Notes under the pieces: generated by a model
What the model saw: only the letters and a program-made list of their open reading frames with translations
Databases searched by the model: none
Told to the model about the DNA's origin: nothing
Shown: piece by piece, positions 25,426 to 37,093 of the stretch
Layout: each line of letters begins with the position of its first letter
Position numbering within the stretch: the stretch's first letter is position 1
Made by a program: the position numbers and the translations under genes
Assembly: GCA_000787465.1 (NCBI GenBank)
Contig: JSYX01000003.1
Coordinates: 1 to 64,000, forward strand
DNA length: 64,000 nucleotides
Reading direction: 5' to 3'
From: Thermomucor indicae-seudaticae
Lineage: Eukaryota; Mucoromycota; Mucoromycetes; Mucorales; Lichtheimiaceae

Positions 25426-26330
25426 TTACGCGGTCTTTTCGAAACTTGGCGACGGTTTGATACACATTATATCAAGTCGTCCGTCTCGTTTCACTTGGCT
25501 TAACAGTGACAATGGAACATTAGCAAGTACGGTGCCGTGACCTGTCAATCGCTGTATGATGGCACGTCCTGCCGAGTGGTGAACAATCACGGCTCCTGCG
25601 CCGTGCTGTTTTTCCCAGTACGGTCATTTAATGAGTTCTAAACGTGCCATTGGGGTCTTCAGAGACGCCAAAGTCGGTCCACCCGTTATATTGGATATCA
25701 TCCGCTGTGCGGCTGACCGCATCCCGATCGAGCATAAACCATTGGCGTGCGACTGTCTGACCTTCTTCGTCCTCTTGTTTGTGCATTCGATGCTGCTTGT
25801 TGCCAATTTGTTCTTCGGACAAGAGAAGAGACGATCCATAACTTGTCGGCTAACCGATGACCGTATGGGTGATCTACACAAATTCATCATAAGACTCTCG
25901 GTCCATACAGTGGCTATATAGCCTCTTTCTTCATGACTTACTCTGTTTATTTCTTCTCCGCGGGCTGCATTGTCTCGCTGTTGATTTTGTTGGATGCTGA
26001 AGAATGCGACCTGTGGTGAGATCAAGCGAGCAATCGGACCAGAAACCGTTCCTTTATACTGCCATGACTTGGTTCCATGCTTTGTCGGATATCAGAAAAG
26101 GATGGGTTAAAGGTGTGATTACTGTCCACCATGCGCTGTGACCGGTCCCGGTGAAGGAGGTGGAAGAAGCATGATACAGGATCGTTGTTGATATTGATAT
26201 TGGTATCCGAGGAATAGTTGCTGTTGCTTGAACTATAGCGAGATTGAATTGCATTTAGAAACTCTTGAGGTTGCTGCAATAGTGGTGATCTTGGTGCTGT
26301 GAAACTGGGTATTGGCTTGCTGACAAACAT
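25426..26330 (-). CDS. Uncharacterised protein, probable multi-exon gene
   Basis: Not recognised. Three coding-like blocks lie in order on the minus strand. The first, from ATG 26330, is a Ser/Asn/Gln-rich block that includes a (N-I)n stretch. The second, about 25830-25640, contains ARQWFMLDRDAVSRTADDIQ and YNGWTDFG. The third, about 25575-25426, contains GAGAVIVHHSAGRAIIQRL and VPLSLLSQVKRDGRLDIMC, and ends FEKTA-stop. The second and third blocks look like a folded domain of beta strands. A join from TTTGGC|gtctct (near 25663) to cag|CAC (near 25610) keeps frame, but the first junctions are uncertain. It is divergent from the DUF7082 regulator, 601 bp apart. No function is proposed. Confidence 0.45.
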
Positions 26331-26931
26331 GGATTGGTGCTGATCACCTATCGATCCATCCGCTATGTTATTCTATACTGATGATATAGTAGCGATAAGG
26401 GCACAGTTGCAAACGGTGTCGAATACGAGTTTCCTTCAGCATTTGTTGATGGATGACTGCTGCACTTGGGCATTTGATCATCTTTTAAGCGAAAGAAAGA
26501 GATTGAAAACAGGACTTGCAATGTTCCTTTGGATGTGCATAACAGACAAATAATAGACTGACACCTACTTTTATCAAAGGACCAATGGAACGGTCTGTCT
26601 GGGCTCTCGCCGTTGCTGGATGATCACGTGTCGCGTTTTGAAACATAGGCCAGTGAACGGACGGCAGGAGAGCGCGAAGAAAAAAAAGTGAGAAAAAATC
26701 TCGCCACTTTTTTCTTTTATCTCTCTTCTTTTGTCTAGTTTCGATCAGTGTCAATCTTTGATAAAACGTACGTGCGTCGGTTTGGGGGAGATATCGATCA
26801 AGATTTTTTTGACTGGGCATCTTTTGTTTTCTGTCTTGTGTCACCTTAGTTCAGGGTCGCACAGAATGGAAAGCGACGCTTGTGCAGAAGGCAAGTTGTA
26901 CAAAGGCCATTGTGTGCCACGTGTAAGCTAA
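26331..26931. other. Shared divergent upstream region
   Basis: 601 bases between two divergent starts. It has T/C-rich and A-rich tracts near 26670-26735 and no supported gene. A short frame at 26866-26925 could be an upstream exon or upstream ORF of the regulator. Confidence 0.4.
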
Positions 26932-28583
26932 ATGAATTTATCAAAAATGCCAGCGTGGATGCCAAAGACATCCAACCATTCTAACGTGGAGGAGACAACC
27001 CAATTGACTCCTACAAGAGGAAGTCCAGGAACAGACATATATGTGTATCTGTCAGTGTTTTTGTCTTACCACTTTGCGCAGGCCGATTGGCGAATCATGT
27101 TCAACACAATGCTTCTTGAAACACGTACTCTGCGTTTCACTGCAAGCCGCCGCCTGATCCTGACCGCCTCCGTGCCGCCATACCAGGTGTTCCACCCAAG
27201 CAGTCCGGTGGCTCACGTTCAGGCTTGCGTCATGCACGACGACAGAATAATTGAAAAGGTGTCGGCGGGTCACTTTACTTACACTTTGGCAGAACATCCG
27301 TCATCACTTACCCCGACAGATCTGCCCAAGCAGCAGCCGCAGTCGCACCAGCAGCGGCCACCGACCATGTTGGGACATCCTTGGTATGAAGCGCCGTCAT
27401 CGTCCCACCCTTTCCCATTGCAAAGTGAGTTAATCAATCAATCACTGATCACTTATCTTTAAAAAGATCCGCTGCCTAATCACGCAAGCAATCATTAGAT
27501 AACCCTACGGTCTTTGACCTTAAGCTGCCTAGTCCGGTAGCCGCAGCTGCATGTGCGGAAAAGGCCTTGTCTCTTGGATCCTTGCTTCATCACGACCTTG
27601 AACACAGATTCAATAAGCCGGAAACCTTGCAAGCTATATCCCCCGCATCAAGCGACTTGTTGAGTCCAGGCTCAACCTCGTCTTCATCCGATGATCGACA
27701 CTTTCCCATGTTTAGCGGCGCGCCGCCGCCGCCGCAGCAGCAGCAGCACGTGCCGCCAATGGCAGTCTCTCCGCAGGAATGGACAATGCCCAGTGGTGGC
27801 GCAGCTGTGGTCACAAGGCCAACAGGCACTCAAAGGAAAAGCAGTGCGTCATCGACAAACCGCATTCTTCGTTACAAGAAGCACAAGCCCAGCAGCAGCA
27901 GCAGTAGTAGTAGTGCTACTACTTCGTCGACAATGAGAACATGGCAGCCGTACCCGTCTTCGGGAGCGAGCGTTGAGCTGGACTTGGTGGGCGACTTTAA
28001 CGGGGTTACCGAGACGTGGTCTACGGAAGAAGTCCGTAAGGGACGACGATTGGTGCGGTTTTGGCGTGAGCCCACGGGAGAAGACAACGAGCATATCCGG
28101 TGTGCGTTCCGGGTGGAGCAGGAGCCTCTCGTCGAGCAAGAAGCGCACGGATACTCGACAGTTATACGTACCGACGCGATCGTTTCCTGTATTCTGTGGC
28201 AAGACAAGTACTATGCGACCTCGGTGGACGCCATCGCCTTGCTTGAATGTTTGCTGGGCATCCGCTTTACGATCGAAGACAAGAACCGCGTGCGTCGCAA
28301 TCTGGAAGCGTTCCATCCAATCACTGTCAGCAAAGGCAAGATCGATACGCTTGACTTTTTCAAGCATATCATGGGCTTCCCGCCTCCGCGACCTCGGAAT
28401 ATTGAAAAGGACATCAAGGTCTTTGAATGGCACAAGCTGCCTTTTGCGATCAAGAAGATCGTGGTGAAACAGCTCCTGGGTCGGTCGTCACAGCGAGCGC
28501 TTCGAGCCGCGCCGATGCCTGCTTCTTCTCAGGAAGAGGACGATAACGACGACCAGCAGCACTCATTTCAGACGCATCCGTAA
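26932..28583 (+). CDS. Fungal regulator with TIG/IPT-like and DUF7082-type domains
   Basis: 525 aa from exons 26932-27424 and 27499-28583. The N-terminal domain (about 20-125) has the immunoglobulin-like TIG pattern: TPTRGSPGTDIYVYL, WRIMFNTM, ILTASVPPYQ, then ACVMHDDRIIEKVSAGHFTY. After a Pro/Gln/Ser-rich linker comes a domain (about 315-490) with RRLVRFWRE, IVSCILWQDKYYATSVDAIA, LLECLLGIRFTIEDKNRVRR, NLEAFHPITVSKGK and FFKHIMGFPPPRPRNIEKDI. I recall this block from a family of fungal transcription regulators (DUF7082); a nuclear role is likely, targets unknown. A 48-base stretch, 27036-27083, begins gtgtat, ends cag and is a multiple of three, so it may be a retained or optional intron. The tail is acidic (QEEDDNDDQQ). 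Confidence 0.8.
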
Positions 28584-28766
28584 GTGTCCGTGATCCCCCC
28601 ACCTTTGCAAGTAATTATATATCTCGCATTCTATATCCATGTAATATCCCCCCTTATTGTTAGCTTTATAATGGCAATCCCGATATAGCGTAATGATAAT
28701 GACTTGTACTTTATGGCATAAAAAAAATAAAAGAATCCCCTTTACAATGTTGCTTTCTGAATTTTT

Positions 28767-30033
28767 TTACGATGACTGATAAGATGCTTGTCGCTCGCGT
28801 ACTTCGTCCAGCGTAGGGACAGAGGTCATGGAGCCTTCGCGTTCTACAGCCAGCGAGGCTGCCGTGTTTGCTTCTTCGAGTGCGTTTTGCACGCGAACAA
28901 AGTAATCTTGATCCTTGGCTCGTACAAAAGCAGCCAAGAAGTATCCCTAATTGCAATAAAGTTATTATTAGATAACAGCCAAGAGAAAACGGTTACTTAC
29001 GACAAAAGTGTCGCCGGCGCCCGTCGTGTCTTTGACTTGTACTTTACGACCAGGGACAATGAAATCACGGACGCGTCCTCCTTCGTGTTCGCGAAACTTG
29101 GCCACCACACCTTGACCGCCCAAAGTGACCACGACGCCTTGCATACGACTGAATCGATCCAGCAATTCGGCAGCGAGATCCAGTCCCTTGGCCGGCTTGC
29201 TGCCTCCGAGTTCGCCATACAAAGCCTCTGCCTCGTGCTCATTCACGACCAAGATCGTGACCTTGTCAAACGGGAACTCGTTGATGATGCCCGGCGTGAG
29301 AGGCGCCGGGTTGAACAAGACCGATAATCCCTTTTCGGCCGCGAGTCGCATAATCTCGCCGCCTTGGCTGATCTCGTTCTGCTGCACGATCCAGTCGCCA
29401 GGTCCAAAGTGCTCCAGAACTTGTGCTGCTTCGCTCGCTTGGTAGGATCCGTTGGTGCCGGGATGCAGCACGATGCAGTTGTCACCCGTTTCTGCGCTCA
29501 GTTGGATGAATGCGCGGCCGTTGCTCTATAACGCGCGCGTAAGACGATACCCTGTCTCTCTTTTTTTCATCTGCTTCCGTTTCTCACACCTCTTTTTCGG
29601 ATACTTTGGTAAAATTCATGTCAATTCCGTTCTCGTTCATGTATTCTTTCACCTTGTCTCTTGTGTAAGCAGCGTCTTTCAGAGGGCAGAAGACCTTCTT
29701 ACCCAGACGGCGTCATGGCCCACTTTTCCTGCGTGATATACAGCGCCGCCCGCCTAGCAATGCCCGACCGCGTGTCACTTTGTGCTAATGCCTCTATTAC
29801 GCGCATCCTATTTACCTTGGCCAATGCCATGGACTGGTTGGCGCCTACGAGTTCCTAGGTTGTCAGTGGCACGCTCTATCCGAAAGTTGAGTTGCACTGC
29901 GTCTTATACCTTTGCCTCCTGCACGCACATAAAAATTGGTCGAGGATATGGTTTCGCCGGACCTGCAAATGTGGGGCACTGCAAAGAACTGGTCGAGATT
30001 GACCGAACCGTAATTGAGAATCTTGCCCACCAT
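28767..30033 (-). CDS. Ribokinase (PfkB family)
   Basis: 323 aa from exons 30033-29910, 29844-29816, 29753-29703, 29652-29590, 29525-29001 and 28946-28767. Motifs: GSVNLDQFF near the start, the N-terminal PfkB signature with AGGKGANQSMALAKAGG, then HPGTNGSY, FNPAPLTPGI, NEHEAEALYG, VVTLGGQGV and the C-terminal signature DTTGAGDTFVGYF with the catalytic Asp. Ribokinase phosphorylates D-ribose to ribose 5-phosphate, feeding nucleotide synthesis and the pentose phosphate pathway in the cytosol. Length and motif order are complete. Exon 2 is 29 nt. The acceptor at 29653 (caag|GTG) is the only one that keeps phase and gives the expected spacing after GKVGHDAVW. It is divergent from COX9. Confidence 0.95.
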
Positions 30034-30392
30034 GACAAGAAGCGTTCCGTTTCCACGGGTTGACCGTGGGTGAGCATTGAGTCGGAGAAGAAAAGTGCGT
30101 TTTCCCCCTTTTGAGTCTCTCGACCGCTTGTATCTCGAACACACAAGACAATGTGCAACTGCGGTAGTGCGCCGTCTACGCACGTTTCTTCTACTTTAAT
30201 GCATTGGGGGCTGTATTTGACGTTTTGTGTGAATGGACTGTATCAGCTGAGAGCAGGTAAAAAGGATAGCATACATACGTCATCCGATGGTTTCTTGACG
30301 GAGTATGAAAAATCCGAACCGGGTCTAAGGGTGCTGGTATTTTTCTTTTTTGTTTTGGCCTTCTCACCTTAGACTTTTACATTAAGCTCGTC
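30034..30392. other. Divergent upstream region of ribokinase and COX9
   Basis: 359 bases without a supported gene. A T-rich tract just before 30370 and the sequence caccttag at 30366-30373 could be a 5'-leader intron acceptor for COX9. Confidence 0.4.
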
Positions 30393-30563
30393 ATGATTGC
30401 TCCCATCACTGGCAAGTTCCGCAAGCAAGCCATCAAGGACATCACCTTTGCACTTTCTCTGGGCTTTGGCGCCGGCTTTTACTTTTGGCACTACTACCAC
30501 ATTCCCAGCGTTCAACGCCGCGATGCTTACTACGCCAAGCTGGAGGCTAGCAAGAGCCAGTAA
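30393..30563 (+). CDS. COX9: Cytochrome c oxidase subunit VIIa (Cox9)
   Basis: A 56-residue protein in a single exon. It starts MIAPITGKFRKQAIKD, has one TM helix (ITFALSLGFGAGFYFWHYYH) and ends VQRRDAYYAKLEASKSQ. This layout, including the APITG start and the RDAYYAKLE end, matches fungal Cox9. It is a small nuclear-encoded subunit in the inner mitochondrial membrane needed for complex IV assembly. An intron in the 5' leader is possible because a caccttag acceptor-like sequence lies about 20 bases upstream. Confidence 0.93.
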   Translation: MIAPITGKFRKQAIKDITFALSLGFGAGFYFWHYYHIPSVQRRDAYYAKLEASKSQ

Positions 30564-30853
30564 ACAACGCGAACAAGTCGGGCTGTCGCGTCTGCAGAAG
30601 CAACCTATCTAGAACGCGCTCAAATACACGACACAATGGCTTTTTTCCTCTTTAATCCACTTTTTGTTGCGTCTTTTCCCTTTCTCATTAAAAAGTGGAA
30701 TTTCAAGAAAAATATTGGTGCGAGAAACGCGATGTATTGAGTTTTCTAATGAGCACACACACACAGAGAGAGATACATTGGGTAACAACAACAACAACAA
30801 CAACAAAAGGAGGATGTGGCAGGGCTTATTCTTTTTTTTGTGCAAGAACGGGT

Positions 30854-31421
30854 TTAATCAACAATGTTGATCTTGACGGTTTCTGTGGAAGTGATACGGG
30901 TGCGTCTGAGCTGGACCTGCTCAACAAAGTCAACGGCGTACGAGCCGGGTTTGAGGTAGCTGGGGACAGTCCATTGCTTGGTATAAGTCACGTACTTGTC
31001 TTCCTTGGCAGCGACGGGGCTAAATGCTACATGAGTCCTTGTTCCTTTTGATTGGCGTAGGGGGCAATTTACCAGCTCTTGTGAATGTAGCTAATCTGTT
31101 GCTGCTTCTTGTTGCCAGTTCTACGGTGCAAATTGACATCGAGGCTCAGGGCTTTGCCCATCGACGTTCCATCTTGATAAAGGCACAGATTGAGTTTACC
31201 CCTCCGCTAACAGCAAAATGGAACCACATCCTCTTGTTCTCACCCTTGACTAGTGGCTGCATAACGTACTTAATCGTCAACTTTTCACCAGGACGAACAT
31301 CTTGGCCGTTTGTAGGCTCAATAATCTTCATGAATTGAAGTTGCGAGTAAATACTGGCGAGCGAGGTCTGGACAAGGCAAAATAGAACAGCTGAGAACAA
31401 GAGCGCCTTTGACAATTGCAT
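30854..31421 (-). CDS. Small secreted protein, beta-sandwich-like
   Basis: 147 aa from exons 31421-31244, 31172-31073 and 31019-30854. It begins with a clear signal peptide (MQLSKALLFSAVLFCLVQTS, cleavage likely after SLA). The mature part reads IIEPTNGQDVRPGEKLTIKY, then VKDGTSMGKALSLDVNLHRR, a single Cys (HKSCPVAAKEDK), then WTVPSYLKPGSYAVDF and ends ETVKINIVD. Alternating beta-strand composition and the opening EPTNGQDVRPGE recall extracellular Ig-like domains of the Kre9/Knh1 type, but I cannot assign it firmly. The exon 2 acceptor (31172) was chosen over earlier AGs because only it keeps the frame. Likely exported to wall or medium. Confidence 0.75.
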
Positions 31422-31456
31422 GTTATCAAGGAACGAAAAAAGATGTAAAAGTAAAG

Positions 31457-31480
31457 AGAGAGAGAGAGAGAGAGAAATCC
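31457..31480. repeat. GA microsatellite
   Basis: A (GA)n run of about 22 bases in the upstream region of the secreted-protein gene, about 40 bases from its start codon. Confidence 0.85.
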
Positions 31481-31700
31481 GGGTTTTTAACAAACCGTAT
31501 AAATAAAATGGGGCGCACAAGTCAAATTGTCCCAAAATACTCACAAGCAGAAAAGCGTAACACAATTTGGAAAAGCTTGTGCCACGCCCTTTGCACGAAC
31601 CCTCCGCTCTCGTGTTGTTCTTCCTTTTCCATCGGCCACACAGAAAACCCGGAAAACGCGGTATCGAAATAGAAACTCGGTTTGTGTCCCTTTTATTTTT

Positions 31701-33012
31701 CTAAGGCTTGATTAGCAATTTACCCGTGGTCTTTCTGCTCTCGATATCAGTATGGGCTTGCTGGGCATCCTTTAGATCGTACACCTTGTGAACATGCAGC
31801 TTGATATGGCCCTTGTTCAACAAGTCGAACAGTTCGCCCCACCACTTTTTGGATTCTTCCCGGGTCGCAAGGTAGTTGAAAAGCATCGGTCGCATAAGCT
31901 TGAGGTTCTTTTCCGTCAGTCGAGAGATCTCGACCTACAGTGCGTGATCATAAAGACGTTAGCAGAAAGCCCGGGGGCGGGGCCCTGGAGCCTGCCGAAA
32001 CTTACGGGAGGAACAATGCCCGACGCATTGCCAAAGGATATCACCGTACCAAGACGGCGAGCGCAGGCCAAAGAGATATCAAAGGTAGACTTGCCAACAC
32101 CATCCAGCACAGCATGACATCCCAGACCAGAAGTGATCTCCTTGACTTTGGCGACCACGTCTTCGCGCGTATAATCAATCACGTAGGCTGCTCCATTCTC
32201 ACGGGCCAATTTGGCCTTTTCTTCCGAGCTCACGGTACCGATCACAGTCGCTCCCAAGTAGCGGCACATTTGGCATAACAGTAGTCCCACGCCACCCGCA
32301 GCAGCATGGACAAGAATATAGTCTGTATTAAAGCGGATTAGCAAAGGATAGGGGCAAGAGAGAGATGATTACGGACCTCCTTTCTTGACCGGATACGCGT
32401 CGCGTACCATTGTCCAGGCGGTCAAACCCTGGAGACCAACCGTGGCAGCCGCCTCATAGGAAACATTGCTGGTAATATGTTCCGTGTTGTGGGCCGGAAC
32501 AGCCGTGTACTCTGCATAGGCTTCTGCGCCCAAATACACGACGCGGTCACCGACCTTGAAATCCGTAACGCCTGGACCCACCTCGGTGACCTCACCAGCG
32601 CTGTTACCCCCAATTAGTCAGACAACCTGCCCTCACCCCTCCCGATCTTGCCCGCTTTCACGCCTATTACCCTTCGCGACCGAGAATAAACGGTGTCGGC
32701 AAGGGATACAGGCCTGAGCGATGGTACGTGTCGATATAATTGACACCTGACAACCAAAAAGAAGCTTCCAGTCAGCGCTTCAGATACATTTTGTTTGAAC
32801 AGCAAGAACCTACCAATAAAATGGTTTTTGACGACAACCGTGTTTTCCTTGGCTTTCGGGATAGGAACATCCTTGTACAGCATCTTGTCGACGCCACCGG
32901 TCTGTTCAACGACAATTGCTTTCATGGTTGACATGGCTCGTTGCTGGAAGAATGTTCGGCAGGACGGGTAGCGAAAAGAAGCTGTTACGCGAGCTCGAAC
33001 AAGTTGCAGCAT
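31701..33012 (-). CDS. NAD(P)H:quinone oxidoreductase (zeta-crystallin/Zta1 type, MDR family)
   Basis: 349 aa from exons 33012-32814, 32746-32671, 32600-32377, 32322-32006 and 31934-31701. The first 28 residues are Arg/Ser-rich without acids (MLQLVRARVTASFRYPSCRT) and look like a mitochondrial presequence; an internal Met at about residue 27 could give a cytosolic form. The body is a zinc-free MDR enzyme: NYIDTYHRSGLYPLPTPFIL, GVTDFKVGDRVVYLG, the NADPH-binding loop HAAAGGVGLLLCQMC, VIGTVSSEEK, and the end TTGKLLIKP. Family role: one-electron reduction of quinones with NADPH, oxidative stress. Exon joins all keep frame. It is divergent from the ankyrin-DIL gene. Confidence 0.94.
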
Positions 33013-34390
33013 AAAATATATGAGAGAAAAAATGGGGATTGATTTGTCAGACGAATGCCGTCATTCTTTTGCCGATGGAAACTCAGCGGGAAAAAAGGCT
33101 TTGCGTTATATTATATCCAAACCACTAGAGCCATTTCGTTGTTTTACAGGGTTGACTGGTTTGATAAAAACAACGTAAGGTACACCCGGTGAATAGCTTG
33201 CTTGCGGCGGCAATAGCAATAGCTGCTTCAACAACACCGTTCTCTGTGATCATTCCAGCTTTACATGATGGTCATTGGCTGAGGCTTCCGGCCCGCAGCC
33301 AACCAAAAGCTGCGGCTCTCGAGACTAAAACGCATTTTCATTGGGTGGCCTTGAGACTAAAATCCGCTTTCATTGGCTGGGTTTTTGGCCCGTGAGACAT
33401 TGTAAGCGCGCATCGTGCATTGTATCAACAGTTCAGCAGCTTTTTAATATCACAATGAAACTAAGAGCAACCAAAAGCTCAGAAGAATGCGCTTGTTCGC
33501 AACGCAGGACGACCTGAAAAGGATGTACATCCCAGATTGCAAAGAACTTTTTGCGATTTGGACTATCTCCAAATGATACACGGGAAGTGACAAAGATTCG
33601 ACTACGAGCCAACCTCGATTGCCGATCCATAAGCTGCCGATAGCCAGACAAGACGAATAGTAATTGCAATTTGGAGATTATATTTGTTTTGAGCCTCCAA
33701 AAGAAGTGTGCGGCCCCGTCAAAAGACGTGAGGCATCGAAAAAAGGCAGATCGACCGCTTTCGAACGATTCTGCTTCACCAATCGACACCGCATTCGTGC
33801 CGTGAGACCATTTTTGTAAAAATTGAAATCGGCCCCGACCAAGAAATCACCGAGCCTACAGAACTGAATGATAAACCCTTGAAGTAAAAATGTGTGTGCG
33901 CCCGTTTCTCGCTCGATTGAACGTCTATATGGTCTAAAGAATCAATACTTTACACCGTTTATTTTCGTTCTTCGTGGACTTGAATTGCGTCTATCAGACG
34001 AATTGATCAAGCTCTACATTTTGCATGAGCCTCAAATTTGCCGTCGGAAAGTATATAACAATTGTTAAGGGTCTGGGCCAGTGGCAACGTAAACACCAGT
34101 ATTCCCCCCTTTTGTCTCCTGCTGATATTGCTGCAATAACCGCTGACGCCCCCTAAAACATCAAAGATGCAGAAAGGAGCCAATCGATCATGCACCTTTC
34201 TTTTCCCTTTCTCTCTTTTACCCGGAAGTTCTGTCTCTCCTCCTTAAACTAACTTGTGTTTGTTGTTTCATCCAGTAAAAAGTTATGGTGGTCTCGCATT
34301 AACACTTTTTTAAATACCCTCTGTAATTAAACAAGGAGAGAGAGATATTATTCCCTTTCGAACGCGCGTTACAATTCCGACACGGATTCA
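33013..34390. other. 1.4 kb divergent intergenic region with short tandem repeat
   Basis: No supported gene. Two copies of a unit starting gagactaaaa are spaced 32 bases apart (33321 and 33353). Each is followed by a cattgg/attggg box, and a third cattggctg is at 33272. The repeated ATTGG suggests CCAAT-binding sites on the minus strand. An open frame at 33433-33789 (minus, 118 codons) lacks motifs. Confidence 0.45.
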
Positions 34391-37093
34391 ATGACGATGG
34401 CCGACCGACGCAATGAGAATAGCATGACCAACAAACGGCGATGCAGCAGTTCGGCATTGCCAGGTGAAGAAGAGCAACAACAGCGGCGACAGCGGCGGCC
34501 TTCTTCGCTCACTGTACAAACACCGTCTAATGAAAACGTTGCACAAACGTCAGATCGTCGTAAAAACGTGTACTCTTGGTCCTCTACTTCCTCGTGCTTC
34601 TCCACCAGCTCTACCTTTTCTTCAATCTCCACACCCGTCACGACAATTACGACCGCCACCCTTCTGGCAACAGATCCGCATGACTACTTGTTGCCTTTGG
34701 ATTTCACTACCGAAGAAGAAGACGACGAAGAGGAAGAAGAGGAGGATGAGGATAAGGATGACGAAGAGCGCCAACATCGTCTTCACCAGAGACAATGGCG
34801 TCGTCGCGTGAGTCGGTCACTCAGTCGCGCAGCATCCAACGGTGACGTTGCAATGGTACACCGAATTTTGACAGATGAATGGGTGCGGCCTTTTCTTGAT
34901 TTGGATGCACCCGACGACGAGCAAGACGGAACCACCCCGCTGATTTATGCAGCTTGTTTCGGAAAATCTGACGTTGTACGAATGCTTTTGGAAGCAGGTG
35001 CGGGCGTCGACGTTCAAGACAAACGTAAGGAGAAGAACAGGTCGAATCTGTCCCAAAGTGAAAACCTAATTCGGCCTCTTTGTAGGTGGTTGGACAGCGT
35101 TAATGTGGGCAACCACCAACAATCACAGTCAAGTGGTAGAGATACTGCTTGCTCATGGTGCGTCGTCCAATACTCGGTCAGCTCGTGGAAGAACAGCATT
35201 TGACTTTGTCGACGTCGAGAACGAGCATATGGTGCATATTTTGTCGCATCAACAAGACAACCTATTACCAGCATCAAGTTCCGACTTGCGGCGGCGGAGG
35301 CGGCAAAGTATCAGAAAAGCAGCAGCAGCCAAAATTGATAATCATAGTAAAGACGAAGATTCTCTGGTCAATATCTACTGTCAATCAGAAAGCTATGACG
35401 AACTTTTGGAGCAAGAGCATCGGACGTTGATGGCTCTCGGCGATAAGGACGATGACGATGATGACTTGGCAGAATGTGACGCAAGCATGGAATCCATCCA
35501 TCGATTTTCATGGGACAAGTGCTTGCCTGATCAAATGTTTGTCTTTAGCGAAGACAATGCCGAGCATATCCTCGAGACAGCCATCACCCGTCTTACGTTG
35601 CCCATGAAATCGCGCCAAGAAATTTGGGTGCCAGCCAACATTATATTTCTTTGCGCACGGTTTGCCCATTATTACTCTAGCAGGGACTTGTTGCATCAAT
35701 TTATAACCGGAGCGGTTGCCAAAATAAGTACAGTCATTAAAGTAAGTCAACCAATCGATCAACAGTTATGGAATTTGTCACTATGGTTATTAATTAGCCA
35801 ACCGTTCGCCCCCCCCAAAAAAAGCAAAACGCAGGTGATATACACACTTTGGCGTTTTGGATCGCCAATTTGTCACAGATCCTTCATTACCTTAAAAAAG
35901 ACACGGGACTTGTTGTAGCAACAGCAGAGTATCAGCTGGCAATCTCTGAGCTGATATGCGAAACGTACAATCTTCTCGTATTTGACTCTGAGCGGCGCAT
36001 AGCCAAGATTTTGGAACCGGCTATGCTCGAACATGAACCGATCGCGGGCTTGGCAGATCAAGTCGATTTCGCAGACGACTGGCACCGATTCTTCTTTCGC
36101 CGTAACCGCAACAGGCGGTCGATGCCACCCGATATCTCAAAGGAAACCAACCAGATATCATCCTCATCACGCATGCTCTCACCACAATCCATCACCTCTT
36201 TACTGTCGTCTATTCTCTACATCCTACAATCCTACGAGGTCCATCCTGCCATTATCCTGCAAGCGATGGCCCAGTTTTTCCACTTCATGTCCTGTGAGAT
36301 GTTCAATCAAATCCTGACCAACAAAAAGTACCTTTGTCGTTCCAAAGCCCTGCAGATTCGCATGAACGTGACCGCCATTGAGGAATGGCGCCGGGAAAGC
36401 CAACTGCCTTCGAACCTCGACACTTATTTTAATCCATTGGTCCAGCTCTTGCAGCTTCTGCAATGCGTGTCCCAGCTTAATGAACTCATGCTCTTTGTCA
36501 ACACCACGAAGACGTTTGATCTCTTGAATCCGTTGCAGATCAAACGTTGCGTGTTCAATTACCGCTACGAAGTCTCCGAGCCTCGGTTACCAGACGAAAT
36601 TGAGAAATATGTTTTGCAGATTGCTGAAGACACCGTGCGAAGGGCGGCGACGACCACTGATCATCATACAACAGGCTCCTCTGGCCGAAACAGCAGCAGT
36701 ACGTCTTCTTCTTCCAGGCCTGCGAGTGTTTCTAGTCTGGGCAGCTTGTTGGTAGCTAGTATGACCGGCAAATCACCTCAGCAGCCAAAGAGAAGTTTCG
36801 ATATAGCAGTAGACGAAGAAAAAGAAGAAGATCAGGATTGTGTCCGGGGACGTGTGATCGAGAAGCGAGATTCACGGTATATGCTTCCGTTCTCGCTTCC
36901 CACGACAAGCGGGTCGCAAGGCTGGGGCAGGAAACCGTCAAGTGTCCAGAAACCAAGCAGCCTATCGGATACCATGTGCCAGGAACTCAAGGACAAACTT
37001 TATGCAGAACGGACTGCGACTGAAGACTGTGGCGTCGTCCCTACCATACCCGAAGAATGGATGGATAGACTGGATAGCAATCTTGTCTCTTGA
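34391..37093 (+). CDS. Ankyrin-repeat protein with DIL (dilute) domain
   Basis: 852 aa from exons 34391-35024, 35086-35741 and 35825-37093. A Ser/Thr-rich N-terminus and a strongly acidic stretch (about 118-135) precede ankyrin repeats at about 150-275 (DGTTPLIYAACFGKSDVVRM, then GWTALMWATTNNHSQVVEIL). The C-terminal half is a DIL domain like that of class V myosins: AFWIANLSQILHYLKKD, FFHFMSCEMFNQILTNKKYL, IRMNVTAIEEW and CVSQLNELMLFVNTTKT. Fungi have such motor-less ankyrin-DIL proteins; in myosin V the domain is the cargo-binding tail, so an adaptor role in vesicle or organelle transport is inferred. The third exon starts at 35825 (aaag|CAA), the only choice in phase. The tail is Ser-rich and acidic. 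An extra pyrimidine/purine tract (ccccccccaaaaaaa) marks the acceptor. Confidence 0.88.

Noticed and set aside
27849..28433. Minus-strand frame of 194 codons under the DUF7082 gene
   Set aside because: Shadow of the well-supported sense exon; no motifs.
33433..33789. Minus-strand frame of 118 codons with possible Fanzor-like text
   Set aside because: The resemblance did not extend to the CxxC or HRD motifs.
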